Shown one piece after another: positions 24,043 to 34,849 of a stretch of 43,338 bases of DNA. The DNA lies in NCBI GenBank assembly GCA_902773055.1, contig CACYCZ010000071.1, forward strand, positions 1 to 43,338, read 5' to 3'. The notes beneath the pieces were generated by a model. The model was not told the origin of the DNA and searched no databases. It saw only the letters and a program-made list of their open reading frames with translations. Source of the DNA: an uncultured Bacteroidales bacterium (GTDB taxonomy: Bacteria > Bacteroidota > Bacteroidia > Bacteroidales > Bacteroidaceae). The translations under genes and the position numbers were made by a program. How positions within the stretch are numbered: position 1 is the stretch's first letter; the number at the start of each line of letters is the position of its first letter.

Positions 24043-25509
24043 CTATCCTACAGAACCTTCCAAAGAAACAGAAAGCAACTTGCGAGCCTCAACAGCAAAT
24101 TCCATCGGCAATTTATCCAATACATTGCGGGCATACCCACCGACTATCAGAGCCACGGCATCCTCCTGAGAAATACCACGCTGATTGCAATAAAATAACT
24201 GCTCCTCGGAAATCTTTGACGTAGTTGCTTCATGTTCCACCACAGCATGATTATTTTGAGCATCTATATATGGAAATGTATGCGCGCCACATTCACTGCC
24301 TAATAAAAGAGAGTCACATGAACTATAATTCCGGGCATTCTCAGCATGCTTACCTATCTTCACTAAACCACGGTAGGAATTTTGGCTATGACCTGCAGAA
24401 ATGCCCTTGCTGACTATAGTACTACGCGTATTCTTACCTAAATGAATCATTTTTGTACCAGTATCGGCTTCCTGATAATGATTAGTTACAGCAACAGAGT
24501 AAAATTCTGCCTGAGAATTGTTACCCCGAAGAATACAACTGGGATATTTCCATGTAATGGCAGAGCCCGTCTCAACCTGAGTCCAAGACAATTTGCTGTT
24601 GTCACCCTTTAGATGACCACGCTTGGTAACAAGATTATAGACTCCCCCCTTCCCTTTGTCATCTCCGGGATACCAGTTCTGAACCGTAGAATACTTCACA
24701 GTCGCGTTCTCATTTACAACAATTTCCACAATAGCAGCATGCAACTGATTTTCATCACGCATAGGAGCCGTGCAACCTTCAAGATAAGAAACATATCCCC
24801 CGTCATCACATACAATCAATGTTCTCTCAAACTGACCGACATTGACAGCATTGATACGGAAATACGTAGATAATTCCATCGGACAACGAACATTCTTCGG
24901 AATATAGACAAAAGAGCCATCACTGAAAACTGCACTGTTTAACGCTGCAAAAAAATTATCCCTATAGGGAACTACAGAACCCAGATATTGACGAACTAAA
25001 TCAGGATATAACTTGACCGCTTCCGAAAATGAACAAAACAATATGCCCAACTCAGCCAATTTTTCCCTAAACGTAGTACGCACCGACACTGAATCCATCA
25101 CCGCATCAACAGCTACACCACTCAATGCGGCACGTTCCTGCAACGGTATACCAAGTTTGTCAAAAGTCTTCTCTAATTCAGGATCGATCTCTGTAGATGC
25201 TTTCTTTTTACCCCGGGGGTCTGCATAATAAGATATTGCCTGATAATCTATTTCCGGCAAACGGACATGCCCCCAAGAAGGCTGTTCCAACGTCTTCCAA
25301 TAACGAAAAGCATTCAATCTGAAATCCAAAAGCCACTGAGGTTCCTCCTTGCGGCTAGAGATAAGACGTACTACATCCTCATTTAGTCCTTTGGCAATGA
25401 CGTCATAAGAAGAAATCTGCGAAGAAAAGCCATATTCATATTGCCTTTCCGCCACTTGCTTGATGATACTCTCTTCAGAAGAGTTCCTCTCCATTTTATT
25501 ATTGCTCAT
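24043..25509 (-). CDS. sufB: Fe-S cluster assembly protein SufB
   Basis: SufB is the scaffold subunit of the SufBC2D complex that builds iron-sulfur clusters. The 488-residue protein is full length. It has [20 protein letters not shown] (about residues 255-274) and [17 protein letters not shown]. The conserved C-terminal block includes [20 protein letters not shown] with the cluster-related cysteine, then [20 protein letters not shown], and the end [11 protein letters not shown] is intact. The start at 25509 overlaps the cvpA end by 11 bp. An alternative Met at 25494 would avoid overlap. Its partners sufC and sufD do not follow within this window. Confidence 0.96.
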   Translation of the reverse strand: MSNNKMERNSSEESIIKQVAERQYEYGFSSQISSYDVIAKGLNEDVVRLISSRKEEPQWLLDFRLNAFRYWKTLEQPSWGHVRLPEIDYQAISYYADPRGKKKASTEIDPELEKTFDKLGIPLQERAALSGVAVDAVMDSVSVRTTFREKLAELGILFCSFSEAVKLYPDLVRQYLGSVVPYRDNFFAALNSAVFSDGSFVYIPKNVRCPMELSTYFRINAVNVGQFERTLIVCDDGGYVSYLEGCTAPMRDENQLHAAIVEIVVNENATVKYSTVQNWYPGDDKGKGGVYNLVTKRGHLKGDNSKLSWTQVETGSAITWKYPSCILRGNNSQAEFYSVAVTNHYQEADTGTKMIHLGKNTRSTIVSKGISAGHSQNSYRGLVKIGKHAENARNYSSCDSLLLGSECGAHTFPYIDAQNNHAVVEHEATTSKISEEQLFYCNQRGISQEDAVALIVGGYARNVLDKLPMEFAVEARKLLSVSLEGSVG

Positions 25510-26053
25510 GATGAATAGGTACCCAAACAGTATCAGCCTCTTCTTCTGGAATCGATTCCTTGGCCTTCAATTTTTTCCAATCTGCCTGAGAAAATATACC
25601 ATTTGCTATTGAAGCCACACTTTGGTAACATAAAGATTCATCCCGTTTCTCTTGACTGATAATTCCCAGCATACTCATAGCACCAAAGATAAAGCTGAGT
25701 AGAACAATATATTTCACTACTCCAACTAACAATCCCGCCATTGAGTTTAGAAAACCTATATGCAATCCATCCAAAGCCTTAGTAAACATTTTTGCCACCA
25801 AACCTAACACAATCGGAGTAACAACCCATAGAAAAATAAAAGCTAACAAACGCCCCACAATCATGCCCACATTGGAATTTGAGCTAATATGCGGCGATAG
25901 GTAATCACCGAACTGCGCATACAGATGATATGCCACAAATAAACCTAACAAAAAGCCCAGCATGGAAACAATTTCCTTTAAGAGCCCATTTTTCCAACCG
26001 CGATATGCCCCCCATACCATGATCAGAATAATGACTATATCTATCTGTGCCAT
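25499..26053 (-). CDS. cvpA: CvpA family membrane protein
   Basis: The 184-residue protein is a CvpA-family inner-membrane protein. Four hydrophobic segments are visible: about residues 5-20 ([20 protein letters not shown]), 28-45, 62-90 ([20 protein letters not shown]) and 108-130. The opening I-D-I-V-I-I-x-x-x-x-x-x-G-x-x-G-x-x-x-G pattern is characteristic. Family members were first linked to colicin V production and more recently to envelope stress tolerance. The tail is soluble and acidic. It lies between infB and sufB, the usual order in Bacteroidales. Confidence 0.9.
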   Translation of the reverse strand: MAQIDIVIILIMVWGAYRGWKNGLLKEIVSMLGFLLGLFVAYHLYAQFGDYLSPHISSNSNVGMIVGRLLAFIFLWVVTPIVLGLVAKMFTKALDGLHIGFLNSMAGLLVGVVKYIVLLSFIFGAMSMLGIISQEKRDESLCYQSVASIANGIFSQADWKKLKAKESIPEEEADTVWVPIHHEQ

Positions 26054-26067
26054 GACCTTTTAACTAT

Positions 26068-28881
26068 TTACAGTGTCTGCTTTACCTCTATTTCTTGGAA
26101 TGTTTCAATAATGTCACCTTCAACTATGTCATTATAATTTGCAAGGCTGATACCACATTCAAAGTTAAGACCAACTTCTTTGACATCATCCTTAAAGCGT
26201 TTCAATGCATTGATTTCGCCCGTAAACTTTACGATACCATCACGAATCAGACGCGCTTTGTCATTACGGTGAACCTTACCATCAGTAACAAAAGCACCAG
26301 CTACAGTGCCGACTTTACTGATATGGTATACTTGCCGCACTTCCAATGTTGCCGTAACCTCCTCCTTAAGAACAGGTTTTAACATACCTTCCATTGCGTC
26401 CTGAACATCATGAATCGCATCATAAATCACAGAGTAAAGACGAATATCCACCTCTTGTTTTTCTGCCTCACGACGAGCATCAGCACTCGGACGAACCTGG
26501 AATCCAATGATTATGGCCTGCGAAGCCGCTGCCAGAGAAACATCTGTTTCCGTAATTTGTCCCACAGCCTTGTGAATCACATTAACTGCAATCTTTTCCG
26601 TAGATAACTTGATAAAAGAATCACTTAAGGCTTCTACCGATCCATCCACATCACCCTTGACAATCAAATTGAGTTCCTGGAAGTCACCCATAGCTATGCG
26701 ACGTCCCAATTCATCAAGAGTAGGCAATTTGTGAGTACGCAAGCCCTGTTCACGTTGCAACTGAAGCCGTTTATTCGCAATTTCACGCGCTTCCTGCTCG
26801 GTTTCCATTACATGGAAAGTGTCACCCGCCTGAGGCGCTCCGTTCAAGCCTAGTATAATCGTTGAATGAGCAGGTCCTACATTATTTGTCCGCTTCCCTC
26901 GTTCATCAGAAAGATCTTTCACACGGCCAAAACATGTTCCCGCAATAACATTATCACCTACACGTAATGTACCATTACTTACAATAACTGTAGCTACATA
27001 ACCACGGCCTTTATCCAAAGAAGATTCAATGATAGTACCTGTAGCCCGACGATTGGGATTGGCTTTCAACTCCAACATATCAGCCTCAAGCAGGACCTTG
27101 TCAAGCAGATCATTGACGCCAATTCCCTGCTTTGCTGAAATCTCCTGACACTGATACTTTCCGCCCCAATCTTCCACAAGCATATTCATGGCCGCTAATT
27201 CCTCCTTTATTTTCTCGGGATTAGCACCAGGTTTATCTATTTTATTAATAGCAAAAACTATTGGTACTCCAGCAGCCTGAGCATGAGTTATAGCTTCTTT
27301 TGTCTGAGGCATAACACCATCATCTGCGGCAATAATAATTATAGCAATATCTGTTACTTGAGCTCCACGAGCACGCATCGCAGTAAAAGCTTCGTGACCA
27401 GGAGTATCTAGGAAAGTAATGTGCCTACCATTCTCCAAAGTCACATTATATGCACCTATATGCTGGGTAATACCACCTGCCTCACCTGCAATCACTGAGG
27501 TTTTGCGTATATAATCCAATAATGATGTCTTACCATGGTCAACATGGCCCATTACTGTCACAATAGCATCTCTTATCTGCAACTCATCCTCACTGTCAGC
27601 TTCTTCCTGAACAGCCTCAGAAACAGAAGCACTGACATATTCAGTCTTAAATCCAAATTCCTCAGCTACGAGATTAATTGTCTCGGCATCCAAGCGTTGG
27701 TTGATGCTGACCATCATTCCAATACTCATACATGTTGCGATAATCTGAGTTACAGGAATATCCATCATAGTTGCCAATTCGTTAGCAGTAACAAATTCTG
27801 TTAACTTCAATATTTTACTTTGGCTTTCCTCTTCATTTCTCCGCTCTTCCATATTGGCACGAACCAAGTCACGCTTCTCGCGACGATGCTTGACGCCACT
27901 GCCAAAGGCCTTTTGCTTATTGGTCAAACGGGCTAATGTCTTTTTAACTTCCCTTGCAACATCTTCTTCACTCACCAACTGTTTAACAGGTTGAGCTTTT
28001 TGCTTCTTATTTTGTTTTTTGGAACGTTGCTGAGTATTTTGACTACTTATATTTGCACGCGTATCTTTTTCAAGTTCGTTATCCTTACGCACTTCACTGG
28101 ATATGTCCACCTTGTTACCTTGAATACGATTTCGCTTTTTGCGTGCATCTTTCTGCATATATTTTTCTTCACGCTCTTTGCGTTTCTCTTCCTTAGTCTT
28201 TTTCTGAGGATGAGTTGACTCGTTGATAGCAGACAAATCTATACTACCCAAGACCTTCGGTCCACTGATAGTCGGTTGGGTATGAGGCCGGAATATTTCT
28301 TCTTGTCCCTTTGAAGCGTGTTGCTCCACCTGTGGCATTTCTTCCTCTCTTGGAGTCTTTGCGGCTACAACAGGTTGAACTTCTTGCTTCTTCTCTGTTT
28401 TTTTAACATTTTTCTCCTCTAATTGTACTTTTTCTTCCTTTATCTGCGTTGTTGAAACTTCCTTTTTAGCTCCAACCGCCTTCTCAATAGTTTCTGCCTG
28501 CACCTCAGGATTTTTGGCAATTTTCACCTCTACAGAAGAGCCTGCTCCCTGAGATGAAATTTTCTCAAGATCTATCTGACCTACTTTTTTAAGCTGAGGG
28601 AGTACATCCTGCGGTATCTCGGTTTTTATCACTTCTTCTTTTCGAGTAGTCGCAACAGCTTTTTTCTCTTTATTTTCATGGCGCTGCGTTATCAACTTCT
28701 CTACCTCATGCTTCAGCAGTTTATCTTTGCCAAATTCATTCCTCACAATCTGATAAGCCTCATCAGAAAGTTTCGCATTGAGGTCTGCCTCTACCTTGAA
28801 ACCTTTCTTTTCAAGGTAGTCCACTACGGTTTGCAATCCAACATTAAATTCTCTTAATACCTTATTCAGTCTTACTCCCAT
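26068..28881 (-). CDS. infB: Translation initiation factor IF-2
   Basis: IF-2 is the GTPase that recruits initiator fMet-tRNA to the 30S subunit. The 937-residue protein has a short IF2_N-type start ([20 protein letters not shown]). A long, charged, low-complexity region (about residues 75-350, rich in Lys, Glu and Gln) follows, then a second IF2_N domain (about 360-415). The G domain has G1 GHVDHGKTS near 445, G3 DTPGHEAF and G4 NKID, and domains II-IV end in [19 protein letters not shown]. The linker is AT-rich in DNA (I counted 17 G+C in the 60 bases 28381-28440). It is 5 bp after nusA. Confidence 0.97.
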   Translation of the reverse strand: MGVRLNKVLREFNVGLQTVVDYLEKKGFKVEADLNAKLSDEAYQIVRNEFGKDKLLKHEVEKLITQRHENKEKKAVATTRKEEVIKTEIPQDVLPQLKKVGQIDLEKISSQGAGSSVEVKIAKNPEVQAETIEKAVGAKKEVSTTQIKEEKVQLEEKNVKKTEKKQEVQPVVAAKTPREEEMPQVEQHASKGQEEIFRPHTQPTISGPKVLGSIDLSAINESTHPQKKTKEEKRKEREEKYMQKDARKKRNRIQGNKVDISSEVRKDNELEKDTRANISSQNTQQRSKKQNKKQKAQPVKQLVSEEDVAREVKKTLARLTNKQKAFGSGVKHRREKRDLVRANMEERRNEEESQSKILKLTEFVTANELATMMDIPVTQIIATCMSIGMMVSINQRLDAETINLVAEEFGFKTEYVSASVSEAVQEEADSEDELQIRDAIVTVMGHVDHGKTSLLDYIRKTSVIAGEAGGITQHIGAYNVTLENGRHITFLDTPGHEAFTAMRARGAQVTDIAIIIIAADDGVMPQTKEAITHAQAAGVPIVFAINKIDKPGANPEKIKEELAAMNMLVEDWGGKYQCQEISAKQGIGVNDLLDKVLLEADMLELKANPNRRATGTIIESSLDKGRGYVATVIVSNGTLRVGDNVIAGTCFGRVKDLSDERGKRTNNVGPAHSTIILGLNGAPQAGDTFHVMETEQEAREIANKRLQLQREQGLRTHKLPTLDELGRRIAMGDFQELNLIVKGDVDGSVEALSDSFIKLSTEKIAVNVIHKAVGQITETDVSLAAASQAIIIGFQVRPSADARREAEKQEVDIRLYSVIYDAIHDVQDAMEGMLKPVLKEEVTATLEVRQVYHISKVGTVAGAFVTDGKVHRNDKARLIRDGIVKFTGEINALKRFKDDVKEVGLNFECGISLANYNDIVEGDIIETFQEIEVKQTL

Positions 28882-28886
28882 ACAAC

Positions 28887-30149
28887 TTATTCTTGGTCAA
28901 ACTCTGCTTTCAATATTCTCAACACATTGTCCATCGTATCCTCTTCAAGATCCGTTCTTTGTAAAAGCACTTCACGAGAAGCAGCAAGAACTTCACGGGC
29001 TGTTTTCCAACCTGCATTCTTGATAGTGTCAATCACCCATTGGTCTATTTCATCATTAAATTCATCCAGATAGATATCTTCTTCCGTTTCATTGTTTTCA
29101 CTCTCACGGAATACATCAATGGTATATCCGGTCAACATACAAGCCAGTTTTATGTTTAAACCACTTTTTCCTATTGCTAAAGATACTTCCTTGGGTTTAA
29201 GATAAACCTCAGCTTTACGATTTACTTCATCCAGATATACCTTTGAAACTTGAGCAGGACTCAATGCACGTTCTATATACAATTCCGTATTGGCTGTATA
29301 GTTGATCACGTCAATATTTTCATTATGTAATTCATGCACAATACCATGTATACGACGTCCACGTACACCGACACAAGCTCCTACAGGATCTATTCTGTCA
29401 TCATAACTTTCGACAGCTATTTTTGCTCTTTCACCAGGAATGCGGGCAATATCCTTTACAGTAAACAATCCGTCAGCGATTTCAGGCACCTCCTCTTCCA
29501 ATAATCGGCGCAAGAAATCTGGAGATGTGCGACTCAAATATATTTTAGGATTATTGTTTTGGTTTTCAACGCGCAGTACCACTGCCCGAACAGGCTCGCC
29601 TTTGTGGAAGAAGTCGCCTGGTATCTGTTCACTCTTTGGCAAAATCAGTTCGTTATTTTCATCATCTACGAGCAACATCTCATTTTTCCAGATCTGATAT
29701 ACCTCAGCCGACACAATCTGTCCCACCATATCTTTATATTTATTGTATAAAGAATCGTGTTCGAGTTCCAGGATCTTGCTAGCCAATGTCTGCCGAAGTG
29801 TCAAAATAGCACGCCTTCCGAACTGTTTGAAATCAAAACTTTCGCTGACTTCTTCTCCTACTTCATAATCTTCGGCAATATCACGTGCCTCACTCAATGG
29901 CATCTCTTTATTGGAATCCAAGACCTTACTGTCTTCTACAACAATACGGGTACGATGTATCTCACAATCGCCATTCTTCGGATTGATAATCACATCAAAA
30001 TTCTCGTCTGTGCCATACAATTTTGCCAAAATACTCCTGAAGCTCTCTTCTATTACTCCTACCAGCGTAGCAGCATCAATATTCCGATTTTCACGAAATT
30101 CTGCAAAGCTATCTGCCAGATTAAGGATATTATCACTCTTTTTTGCCAT
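28887..30149 (-). CDS. nusA: Transcription termination/antitermination factor NusA
   Basis: NusA binds RNA polymerase and modulates pausing, termination and antitermination. The 420-residue protein has the N-terminal polymerase-binding domain (about residues 1-130), an S1 domain (about 135-205; [20 protein letters not shown]), and tandem KH domains (about 230-350) containing [34 protein letters not shown] and [19 protein letters not shown]. The C-terminal end is acidic and short. This length fits Bacteroidota NusA, which lack the E. coli acidic repeats. It lies between rimP and infB, with 3-bp and 5-bp gaps. Confidence 0.97.
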   Translation of the reverse strand: MAKKSDNILNLADSFAEFRENRNIDAATLVGVIEESFRSILAKLYGTDENFDVIINPKNGDCEIHRTRIVVEDSKVLDSNKEMPLSEARDIAEDYEVGEEVSESFDFKQFGRRAILTLRQTLASKILELEHDSLYNKYKDMVGQIVSAEVYQIWKNEMLLVDDENNELILPKSEQIPGDFFHKGEPVRAVVLRVENQNNNPKIYLSRTSPDFLRRLLEEEVPEIADGLFTVKDIARIPGERAKIAVESYDDRIDPVGACVGVRGRRIHGIVHELHNENIDVINYTANTELYIERALSPAQVSKVYLDEVNRKAEVYLKPKEVSLAIGKSGLNIKLACMLTGYTIDVFRESENNETEEDIYLDEFNDEIDQWVIDTIKNAGWKTAREVLAASREVLLQRTDLEEDTMDNVLRILKAEFDQE

Positions 30150-30152
30150 ATA

Positions 30153-30638
30153 TTATTTTTTTATTTTCAATTTCTTAAAATCTATTACATAACATACTGA
30201 AGCTACATCAGCAAAAGCATAGTTTTCATCCATAGTTTCCAGTTTTGCTCTTTTGGCTCCCTCGGCTTTTATTTTTTTCTGAACCGTTAGGACAATCCCT
30301 GCTTCGTCTACATCTTTAAGAATACCCTTAATCTTTTTCTTGTCTCGGGTAACCACTTCAACTTCGTCTCCCACATGGTTGTAATACTGTCGAAGGACTT
30401 TAAACGGCTGGCCGATGCCAGCACTTCCCACTTCAAGTTCATAGTCTTCCTCATCTCGGTTCAGATGAGATTCTATGAATTTACTCAGTTCAACACAATC
30501 ATCGATCCACACACCTTCTTTATCGTCGATTTCAACGACAATATGGTCATTTTCATCAATAGTCAGATCTGTCAGAAAATAATTTTTCCCCTCCAGCCAT
30601 TTGTCAACGATTTCAGTAACCTTCTTTTTATCTATCAT
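30153..30638 (-). CDS. rimP: Ribosome maturation factor RimP
   Basis: RimP assists 30S subunit assembly. The 161-residue protein has the family's two-part organisation: an N-terminal alpha/beta domain containing DDCVELSKFIESHLNRDEED with the conserved YELEVGSAGIGQPFKVLRQY block (about residues 64-83), then an SH3-like C-terminal domain with KKIKGILKDVDEAGIVL. I chose ATG 30638 (MIDKKKVTEI). An upstream in-frame ATG at 30698 lies at or before the predicted transcription start, and the extra residues look non-native. It heads the rimP-nusA-infB-cvpA-sufB-CNNM run. Confidence 0.94.
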   Translation of the reverse strand: MIDKKKVTEIVDKWLEGKNYFLTDLTIDENDHIVVEIDDKEGVWIDDCVELSKFIESHLNRDEEDYELEVGSAGIGQPFKVLRQYYNHVGDEVEVVTRDKKKIKGILKDVDEAGIVLTVQKKIKAEGAKRAKLETMDENYAFADVASVCYVIDFKKLKIKK

Positions 30639-30702
30639 AATGTTATAAAAAAGACTAAAAAAAAGAGAAGCTCTTGCGGGCCTCCCACTCCTTTTCATGT
30701 TG

Positions 30703-30710
30703 CAAAGATA
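30703..30710 (-). promoter_or_regulatory. Putative -7 box (TATCTTTG) of the rimP-nusA-infB operon
   Basis: The plus strand CAAAGATA is TATCTTTG on the minus strand. The leader to ATG 30638 would be about 60 nt. It sets the rimP start by excluding the upstream ATG at 30698. Confidence 0.6.
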
Positions 30711-30806
30711 TGACTATTTTTTGTTATACAAAAGAAAATCAAGATATTTTTTACTTTTCTTCTAAATTTTCATTTCTACAACATTTGAGTATATCCATCC
30801 TTATAG

Positions 30807-31967
30807 TCATGGTTCGCTATCACCTGCCCACAGTTGCATAACCTGCCCGATGACTGGTGCCATATCGTAATATTTGTAACACCCCAGCCTACCACCAAAC
30901 AACACATCATCTTCTTGGCGACTCATCTGCTGATAGGCTTCGGCCAATTTATTATTTCTTATATTATTGACAGGATAAAATGGTTCCATTCCTTCAGAAT
31001 ATTCTGCCGGATATTCTTCCGACACAACTGTCTTTGGACATTTGTCTACATCAGGACCAAACATTTCAAAATGCTTGTGCTCTATTACTCTGGTGTAAGG
31101 TACTTCCACGTCGGTATAATTTACGACTGCGTTGCCTTGATAATTAGGAATATTCTTTACATAATGTTTGAAATATACCGTACGCCAATCAAGTCTGCCC
31201 AATCTAAAATCAAAATATTGATCCACTGGCCCGGTATAAACCAGCTTTTGGGCAACATCACGCCAATTATCTCTATATACCGTAAAGAAGTCGCATGACG
31301 TTTTGCATTCCACTCCATCAAGCAATCCATCTATCAGCTTGTTATATCCCCCTATCGGTATTCCTTGATAACTGTCATTAAAATAGTTATTATCAAAAGT
31401 CATTCTCAGCGGCAGGCGCATAATAATAAAAGGAGGTAATTCCCTACACGGACGTCCCCATTGTTTTTCTGTATATCCTTTTATAAGTACTTCATAAACA
31501 TCTCTTCCCACCAATGAAAGCGCCTGTTCTTCAAGATTTGCAGGAGAAAAAGAAGCGACATCTGTTATCCCCATCTCTGCCAGTGCTTCACGGCGTTGCA
31601 TGTTTATTCTTTCTATCGCTTGTTCAGGGGTTGTCACTCCCCACAACTGATAGAATGTGTTCATGTTGAACGGAAGGTTATATAGCCGATCCTTATAACG
31701 GGCTATTGGAGAATTTGTATATCTGTTGAACGACACTATTGTATTCACGAAATCCCATACTTTCTTATCTGATGTATGAAATATATGGGCACCATATTTA
31801 TGCACATTTATTCCTTCTATCTGCTCACAATATACGTTGCCACCGACATGAGGCCGTTTATCAATTACCAGACAGTTTTTTCCTTTACGCTTTGCAAAGT
31901 AGGCGAATGTAGCCCCATAGAGTCCAGAGCCAACTATCAAATAATCATACTTCTCCATCTCCTTCAT
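30807..31967 (-). CDS. glf: UDP-galactopyranose mutase
   Basis: Glf is an FAD enzyme that converts UDP-galactopyranose to UDP-galactofuranose, the donor for galactofuranosyltransferases. The 386-residue protein has the N-terminal dinucleotide-binding motif DYLIVGSGLYGATFA (GxGxxG), IDKRPHVGGNVY, and INVHKYGAHIFHTSDKKVW. Further in come NLPFNMNTFYQLWG, the ALSLVGRDVYEVLIKGYTEKQWGRP region and the C-terminal GGRLGCYKYYDMAPVIGQ, all diagnostic. Residues that bind substrate, including Arg and Tyr in the C-terminal motif, are present. ATG 31967 (MKEMEKYD) or 31958 are plausible starts; the TTG at 31979 is less likely. It is the last gene of the minus-strand glycan operon and supplies the WbbI-like enzyme encoded two genes upstream. 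Confidence 0.96.
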   Translation of the reverse strand: MKEMEKYDYLIVGSGLYGATFAYFAKRKGKNCLVIDKRPHVGGNVYCEQIEGINVHKYGAHIFHTSDKKVWDFVNTIVSFNRYTNSPIARYKDRLYNLPFNMNTFYQLWGVTTPEQAIERINMQRREALAEMGITDVASFSPANLEEQALSLVGRDVYEVLIKGYTEKQWGRPCRELPPFIIMRLPLRMTFDNNYFNDSYQGIPIGGYNKLIDGLLDGVECKTSCDFFTVYRDNWRDVAQKLVYTGPVDQYFDFRLGRLDWRTVYFKHYVKNIPNYQGNAVVNYTDVEVPYTRVIEHKHFEMFGPDVDKCPKTVVSEEYPAEYSEGMEPFYPVNNIRNNKLAEAYQQMSRQEDDVLFGGRLGCYKYYDMAPVIGQVMQLWAGDSEP

Positions 31968-31979
31968 ATGATGTTTCAA

Positions 31980-32903
31980 TCATTCGGTATATAGCATTCC
32001 CAGTCGCTCCTGGTAGAGTTCCGGATGGGCTTTCAACTCGGGGACAACTTCCTTATAGGATCGTTCCGTGTCCATGTAATGCCGCCCGTGGTCAGAAGGT
32101 AAATGTAACGGTGTCATATAGTTGTAACCAAAATAACATATCAGGGCATCATGTACATCTGTCGGAGCTGGGAACAAGGTATCCTCAAATGGCATCCATA
32201 CCTGTTTATCATATCCGCTACGTTGACGTATAAAATGATGGGTACTATATTTATAAGATAATACGGCTACCCTTTTGGCCTTATCTGAATCAACCATCCT
32301 GAACAGGTCTTCATAAAGGGCAAACGCTTTTCGATAGTCCACGAACCTATAAAATCCTTTTGACAGGACAGCAATTATCTTTTTACCAAAACTCATCTTG
32401 TCAGATAAATTTGCCAAATACCCACGAATCGACTTTTTCACAATCATAGTCGCCGTACGGTGTAAAAATCTCAGTACACCATTTTCCACGACACCGTCCA
32501 GGACAAAGACATCTATAAATATTCCTTTGCAATACGGCCTGTCTAATTCATCCATTGAGACCGATGTTGTTGTAACATCACGTATCTGGGCATGACCACG
32601 ATAGATACCTTCATCTGAATAAGTTGTCTGGAAGAAATATGGATGCTTGAACTCCTTATCCGCTATAGCCACCAGTTTGTCGTAATCCTTACGCAACATC
32701 ACGAAGTCTATGTCGTCATCCCATGGAATAAACCCTTTGTGCCTCACAGCACCAAGTAATGTGCCACATTCCATCCAACACTTTAGATTATTACGCTTGC
32801 ACACATCCAAAAAGGCCTGAGTTATTTCTATCTGCTTCGCCCAGACCTGCTTCATTGCCTTAGGGACAACATATCCCCACAGAGTTTCTTCCTCCAGATT
32901 CAT
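31980..32903 (-). CDS. LicD family phosphotransferase
   Basis: The 307-residue protein belongs to the LicD family, a nucleotidyltransferase-fold group that transfers phosphocholine or other phospho-substituents onto surface glycans. The family motif lies at residues 47-66 (GTLLGAVRHKGFIPWDDDID), with the metal-binding acidic triad Asp62-Asp63-Asp64 and Asp66. YCKGIFIDVFVLDGV near 125-140 is also family-typical. The C-terminal half has DTLFPAPTDVHDALICYFGYNY, found here in shortened quotation, and ends in conserved Tyr-rich text. The transferred group cannot be inferred, because no licA, licB or licC choline genes are present in the window. It lies 12 bp upstream of glf. Confidence 0.9.
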   Translation of the reverse strand: MNLEEETLWGYVVPKAMKQVWAKQIEITQAFLDVCKRNNLKCWMECGTLLGAVRHKGFIPWDDDIDFVMLRKDYDKLVAIADKEFKHPYFFQTTYSDEGIYRGHAQIRDVTTTSVSMDELDRPYCKGIFIDVFVLDGVVENGVLRFLHRTATMIVKKSIRGYLANLSDKMSFGKKIIAVLSKGFYRFVDYRKAFALYEDLFRMVDSDKAKRVAVLSYKYSTHHFIRQRSGYDKQVWMPFEDTLFPAPTDVHDALICYFGYNYMTPLHLPSDHGRHYMDTERSYKEVVPELKAHPELYQERLGMLYTE

Positions 32904-32921
32904 AATTTGATATTCTTTTTA

Positions 32922-33923
32922 TTATAACATAGAACTCGCTGTAGCGAATGCTTTTTTGAAATAATAGCCTTCATTCAGGCTGTCCTTCATCTGCATGGCT
33001 GCTTCTTTATATTGTGCATATTCCTGTGCAGTTATTTGTTTTAGCCTGTCAGGAAGTTCCTTCAGGGACTCCACAGCTATCCCCAAACCATTTGACACGA
33101 TAAATGGTGCCATGGCTGATTTTTTCCACACAACAACCGGCATCCCTGCACGCAGGTAAAAAGAAGCTTTATGAGGATTATTCACACGCAGATAACTTCC
33201 CCATACTCCTGAACATCCTTCTATAGTATCACCGTCCCATACCAGCCCCCAGTCAGCATTCACGCTTTTAATAAATTCATCAGAATCTATTGTTCCGTGA
33301 TACTCCATATTTTTCCACGTCCTATCGGCGCCTTCTCTTAATCCCGAGCCATACAAATGAAAGCGACATCCATCCAGAACATTGTCCAACTGATAAATAA
33401 AAGCTGTCTTGCGCTGACTTATCCCTCCTGCAAATACTATTGTGGGCTCAGATACTTGATTATATTGCCCCACCTGGGGCTCGCTGTCTGAAAGATAGTC
33501 AAATATATCCAGATTGACACGTGGCACCTTGCATCCATGATCTGTCAGCCAGTCATTCATACTCTGATTGTGCACAATGATGACATCAGTATGCGACAAC
33601 CTTTTTATTTCCTGCTCTGCCGTCAGTTTCCTACGTCTGAACGTTCCTAAGTCGTGAATCAGGGTTATTGTCTTTGCACCTTTCAGATGGGCTATGCGGC
33701 ATTGTATGACATAAAACTTTTTGAATGGATATTGAATGACCAACACGTCGCCATTGTGCAATCGCCTAAGGAGATTAACCATACTGAACAATTTGCGAAA
33801 GAACGTTGCCACTTTTCCTCTGCCAACCTTCACTGCCAAATCAGTAAATCCCATTCTTCTCATCAGTTCATCCACATGGCGTTTTGCCGTATTGGGAGAA
33901 TCCATTCCTATATAGCAATTCAT
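32922..33923 (-). CDS. WbbI-like galactofuranosyltransferase
   Basis: This 333-residue protein strongly resembles E. coli WbbI, a beta-1,6-galactofuranosyltransferase of O-antigen synthesis, as I recall that sequence. Shared features include DVLVIQYPFKKFY, a VIIVHNQSMNDWL element, LDIFDYL, and IVFAGGISQRKTAFIY. The strongest match is the run WGLVWDGDTIEGCSGVWGSY with NNPHKASFYLRAGMPVVVW just after it, in the donor-binding half. The N-terminus (MNCYIGMDSPNTAKRHVDEL) is acceptable. It should use UDP-galactofuranose made by the adjacent glf product. It belongs to the promoter-34761 operon with the kinase-like, licD and glf genes. Confidence 0.88.
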   Translation of the reverse strand: MNCYIGMDSPNTAKRHVDELMRRMGFTDLAVKVGRGKVATFFRKLFSMVNLLRRLHNGDVLVIQYPFKKFYVIQCRIAHLKGAKTITLIHDLGTFRRRKLTAEQEIKRLSHTDVIIVHNQSMNDWLTDHGCKVPRVNLDIFDYLSDSEPQVGQYNQVSEPTIVFAGGISQRKTAFIYQLDNVLDGCRFHLYGSGLREGADRTWKNMEYHGTIDSDEFIKSVNADWGLVWDGDTIEGCSGVWGSYLRVNNPHKASFYLRAGMPVVVWKKSAMAPFIVSNGLGIAVESLKELPDRLKQITAQEYAQYKEAAMQMKDSLNEGYYFKKAFATASSML

Positions 33924-33929
33924 TTTCTA

Positions 33930-34733
33930 CTAAAATTTCATTCTAAACCATTTTTTCAGTTGCCCGGTCCAATGCTTACGCCGGCGCCAAGCCCTGTCGT
34001 GGCTGATTTTCATCTGTAACACCGCTTTCATGAAAGCCTCTTGATCCAGTTTCCTTGCTACTGCATATTCCTGCATGACATAACCGAAAAGGTCTTTCCT
34101 GTCAGTCCATCTTACATAATCATCCATACAGTCTTTCCAACTCAGCCTGGCGGGGTCCTTCGTTGTCATACGGTTAATATCTATTACTGACAGCTTATAC
34201 CCGTTGCCACTTTGATGATACAATACATTGGAAAAATTCAAGTCGTGATGTACTATTCCATTGTCGTGCATTTTTGCCATCAGCAGAGCGAATTCCCGAG
34301 CCAACGCCTTGTTGAAGTCCACCTCCAGAGGCTGTCTGATGGAGCTGTCGGGGGTATAGGATGTCACATAATAGCACTGCTGCAACAATCCCTTTTTCCA
34401 TTTTTCGACATAAGCCAATGGACTGGGCGTACCACACCCCATCTCCACCAGTTTCAACCCGTTCAGATAGGCGCGCTTGGCCTTAGAAGGAACCACATAG
34501 CTGTAAATTATTTTTTGCAGGACATTCTTGAGGCAAAAACTTTTCACCACTATCTTTTCTTGCTCCGCTCCGCCGTCATCACCCGGCAGGACAAAACTCT
34601 TGATGACGTTGCGCCTGTTGCAGGCCAACAGTTCACCATGCAGCTCAAAATCCTGATCCAAACGACAGGCAAGTTCCTCCACGGCAACCTTCCGGTGACA
34701 AGCACCATTGACTTCCATATAAAGTCCGGTCAT
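33930..34733 (-). CDS. Lipopolysaccharide Kdo kinase-like protein (KdkA/WaaP type)
   Basis: The 267-residue protein has an atypical protein-kinase fold used to phosphorylate Kdo or heptose in lipopolysaccharide cores. The catalytic loop HHDLNFSNVL (residues 162-171, with Asp164 and Asn169) and the metal-binding Asp185 in VIDINR are intact. The likely ATP-binding lysine is Lys64 in EKIVVKSF. The acidic N-terminal lobe (about 30-60) and basic C-terminus (SHDRAWRRRKHWTGQLKKWF) suggest membrane-surface contact. I set the start at ATG 34733 because the promoter box at 34754-34761 lies between it and the upstream in-frame ATG at 34784. It is the first gene of the minus-strand glycan operon. Confidence 0.86.
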   Translation of the reverse strand: MTGLYMEVNGACHRKVAVEELACRLDQDFELHGELLACNRRNVIKSFVLPGDDGGAEQEKIVVKSFCLKNVLQKIIYSYVVPSKAKRAYLNGLKLVEMGCGTPSPLAYVEKWKKGLLQQCYYVTSYTPDSSIRQPLEVDFNKALAREFALLMAKMHDNGIVHHDLNFSNVLYHQSGNGYKLSVIDINRMTTKDPARLSWKDCMDDYVRWTDRKDLFGYVMQEYAVARKLDQEAFMKAVLQMKISHDRAWRRRKHWTGQLKKWFRMKF

Positions 34734-34753
34734 CGCCAAATTTCTATATATTG

Positions 34754-34761
34754 CAAAGTTA
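34754..34761 (-). promoter_or_regulatory. Putative -7 box (TAACTTTG) for the kinase-GT-licD-glf operon
   Basis: The plus strand CAAAGTTA is TAACTTTG on the minus strand. The leader to the ATG at 34733 is about 15 nt. It is divergent to the plus-strand promoter at 34811-34842. Confidence 0.6.
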
Positions 34762-34810
34762 ACAATTCCTAATGGAAAAAACATGTTTACCTCTAATATG
34801 ATTGGAAAAG

Positions 34811-34842
34811 TTTGCCAGTTTTCAAAACATTCATTACTTTTG
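34811..34842 (+). promoter_or_regulatory. GT2 operon promoter (-33 TTTG, -7 TACTTTTG)
   Basis: TTTG (34811-34814) and TACTTTTG (34835-34842) are 20 nt apart, an exact fit to the Bacteroidota consensus. Only 7 nt separate the box from the ATG at 34850, so the mRNA would be nearly leaderless. Confidence 0.78.
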
Positions 34843-34849
34843 CAAAAAT

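Noticed and set aside
30639-30698. N-terminally extended RimP starting at 30698 (MKRSGRPARAS)
   Set aside because: The predicted transcription start from the TATCTTTG box at 30703-30710 lies at about that point, and the extension does not look like RimP.
34734-34784. Extended start of the Kdo-kinase-like protein at 34784
   Set aside because: The TAACTTTG promoter box at 34754-34761 falls inside the extension, so this segment would not be transcribed from that promoter.
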